Shown here: positions 62,674-64,000 of the stretch, in pieces
Layout: every line of letters starts with the position of its first letter
How positions within the stretch are numbered: the stretch's first letter is position 1
DNA from: Pelomyxa schiedti
Lineage: Eukaryota > Evosea > Pelobiontida > Pelomyxidae
Direction: 5' to 3'
Assembly (NCBI GenBank): GCA_020536535.1
Contig: JAHLWZ010000839.1
Coordinates: 21,930-85,929 of the forward strand
DNA length: 64,000 nucleotides
The notes under the pieces: generated by a model
The model's database searches: none
Told to the model about the DNA's origin: nothing
What the model saw: the letters and a program-made list of their open reading frames with translations, nothing else
Made by a program: the position numbers and the translations under genes

Positions 62674-62743
62674 TTGCCTCACGGAAGTATTTAAAGAGGG
62701 CGAAATTTTTTGATGTGGACCTGGGTTAACAGAAAATTTGCTA

Positions 62744-64000
62744 ATGAAAGCGAAGGCTCGTGCGGCCCGAGATGCCGCACGCACCAAAGGTGCTGCTAAA
62801 CAAATGGTGCAGACCAAACTGCAGTTGTCCTTGTTTACGCCCAAAGACTGCAGCGGCGCGGCGGCGACTTCCTCGCCCTCGACCCCGGCTTCCCCCCCCG
62901 CGTCGCCCACCACAACCCCCCCGCCCAGCCACAAAGGCGCCGGGACCCTCGCCTCGTGGTTGGCGGGGGGCACCATCAACAAAAGCCCTGCCTCGCACCC
63001 CCCCGCGTCTCCCTCGCCCTCGCCCTCGCCCTCTCCTTCCCCCTGCCCCTGCCCGTCTCCGTCGTCTCCCCTCGCTTCTCCCCCGTGCACAACCACAACC
63101 ACACGCACGGGCGGCAGCGCCGGGAGTGGTGACGTGAGCAGTCGTGAAGCAACTGCGGCGGTGCCGGCGGCAGAAAAACTTACTGCCCCCACTGCTACTA
63201 CTTCCGCTGCTGACGGTGTTGTTGTTGATGTTGGCGTGATTGGGCCGCCGGCCACGGCGACGCCTCTGCCTAGTAGCACAACGAAGCCGGCGCCGGTTGT
63301 TGTTGGTTGTGTCACGTCCATCATCAGAAATGCTATGTGCGCTGCTGCCAACAGCAGCAGCAGCAACAGTACCGGTAGCAACAACAGCAGCAAGGATGGA
63401 GTGGATGTACATGGTGTTGGTGCTGTGAGCGTGAGTGACGCCAAGCCTCGTGGGGCCTCAGAAGCTCCCTCACAGCTCAACAAGAACCCACCGAATGCAA
63501 CCACAGTTGGTGAAGGAGGCAGTCTGTTGAGAGTTTTGCTCAATGAGGGTGCCACACCTCCTTTGAATGGTGATCATGATCGCGACAGTGGCTGTGGTTA
63601 CCATTTTTCTCCTCCCTCAAAGCCGGCTTCTTTGCTGTCATCTCTTCAATCACCCATGTCATGCGGAATCGGTATGCCATCGCCTGTGACCCAATCACCA
63701 GTGACATTCGCTGCTGCACTGGTAGTACCTTCAGTACCACGTGTGGTTGGTTCACCATCATTACCTGCACCGCCACAGGAAAAACTGTTTCCCTCACAAC
63801 GAGTGCCTACTGCTCTGAATGGTACCAGTAGTTCTGGAACTGGAAGAGGCTCTAAACCGTGTTTAGTATTTACATCTCCGCCAGTTGTACCTGCACATCC
63901 AAAGTTGCCTCCATCAACGTGCTCATCAGCACTGCAGTCGCCGGGGTCATCAATGTCATCACAAACAATTCCACAAGCAATGGCACCAATGTTCAAAGCA
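62744..64000 (+). CDS. Low-complexity Ser/Pro/Thr-rich protein (3' partial)
   Basis: An open frame starts MKARAARDAARTKGAAKQMV and continues QTKLQLSLFTPKDCSG. It stays open for 419 codons with no stop to the window edge. The start is basic and helical. The rest is biased to Ser, Pro, Thr, Ala and Val, with a Ser-Pro repeat (SPSPSPSPSPCPCPSP), an Asn-Ser run and later mixed segments (LLRVLLNEGATPPLNG, SLLSSLQSPMSCGIGMPSPV). The first 400 bases are very GC-rich, as in other first exons here. The antisense open frame of similar length is rich in Arg/Gly and looks like a shadow. No domain is recognisable. It may be a regulatory or scaffold protein whose ordered part lies beyond the window. Confidence 0.6.
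   Translation, partial: MKAKARAARDAARTKGAAKQMVQTKLQLSLFTPKDCSGAAATSSPSTPASPPASPTTTPPPSHKGAGTLASWLAGGTINKSPASHPPASPSPSPSPSPSPCPCPSPSSPLASPPCTTTTTRTGGSAGSGDVSSREATAAVPAAEKLTAPTATTSAADGVVVDVGVIGPPATATPLPSSTTKPAPVVVGCVTSIIRNAMCAAANSSSSNSTGSNNSSKDGVDVHGVGAVSVSDAKPRGASEAPSQLNKNPPNATTVGEGGSLLRVLLNEGATPPLNGDHDRDSGCGYHFSPPSKPASLLSSLQSPMSCGIGMPSPVTQSPVTFAAALVVPSVPRVVGSPSLPAPPQEKLFPSQRVPTALNGTSSSGTGRGSKPCLVFTSPPVVPAHPKLPPSTCSSALQSPGSSMSSQTIPQAMAPMFKA

Noticed and set aside
62611-63555. Long minus-strand frame (about 314 codons) over the low-complexity gene at the window end
   Set aside because: Its Leu/Val/Ala-rich repeats mirror Ser-Pro and Thr codons on the other strand. The plus-strand frame has a better start and stays open to the edge.
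1-64000. tRNA, rRNA, CRISPR arrays, bacterial operons or viral genes
   Set aside because: No cloverleaf, conserved rRNA segment, regular repeat-spacer pattern or viral hallmark gene was seen. Intron-rich genes show that this is eukaryotic nuclear DNA.

Overview
This is nuclear DNA from a compact eukaryotic genome, not a prokaryote or a virus. Nearly every gene is split by very short GT-AG introns, mostly about 35-65 bases. Genes lie on both strands, often with about 100-350 bases between them. All three standard stop codons appear to be used as stops. The gene set includes CPSF1, cytosolic CysRS, calcineurin A, ALG12, an ABCA transporter, a BRSK/Gin4-type kinase, a CH-domain RhoGEF like amoebozoan Trix, a fungal-type GH16 enzyme and an ERI1-type exonuclease. 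Together these fit a free-living unikont protist (amoebozoan or unicellular relative of animals and fungi). I cannot name the species.

Layout. 1-10 kb: the 3' part of a membrane PAS-adenylyl cyclase (+) faces a very long minus-strand gene for a multi-pass membrane protein with repeated extracellular domains. 10-25 kb: CPSF1 (+), an F-box protein fused to an ARF-type GTPase (-), a tandem DEDDh exonuclease with a C-terminal quasi-RRM (+), an IPT/TIG-domain gene (-), a Ser/Pro-rich coiled-coil gene (-) and an aldo-keto reductase (+). 25-36 kb: CysRS, a CH/coiled-coil/DH-PH RhoGEF and a secreted GH16 glucanase, all on the minus strand. 36-57 kb: a plus-strand run of ABCA transporter, BRSK-like kinase with KA1 domain, an unclear GC-rich gene, a dysbindin-like coiled-coil protein, a CS-domain/ALG12 gene and calcineurin A. 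57-64 kb: a mitochondrial carrier, two RNA-binding-like genes, small hypothetical ORFs, a repeat and palindrome cluster, and the 5' end of a low-complexity gene that runs off the window.

There is no operon-like logic. Most genes are housekeeping or signalling genes. The recurring unusual theme is domain fusion or duplication: F-box with ARF GTPase, a degenerate ERI1 domain joined to an intact one plus qRRM, and CS domain with ALG12. Other notable points are one kinase intron that can only be read with a GA-AG boundary, and a 125-bp exact direct repeat flanking two perfect palindromes near 62.4 kb.

Exon joins were worked out by hand from reading frame, splice phase and family motifs. Gene ends are usually firm. 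Several starts, and the exon structure of genes that are not conserved, are provisional.
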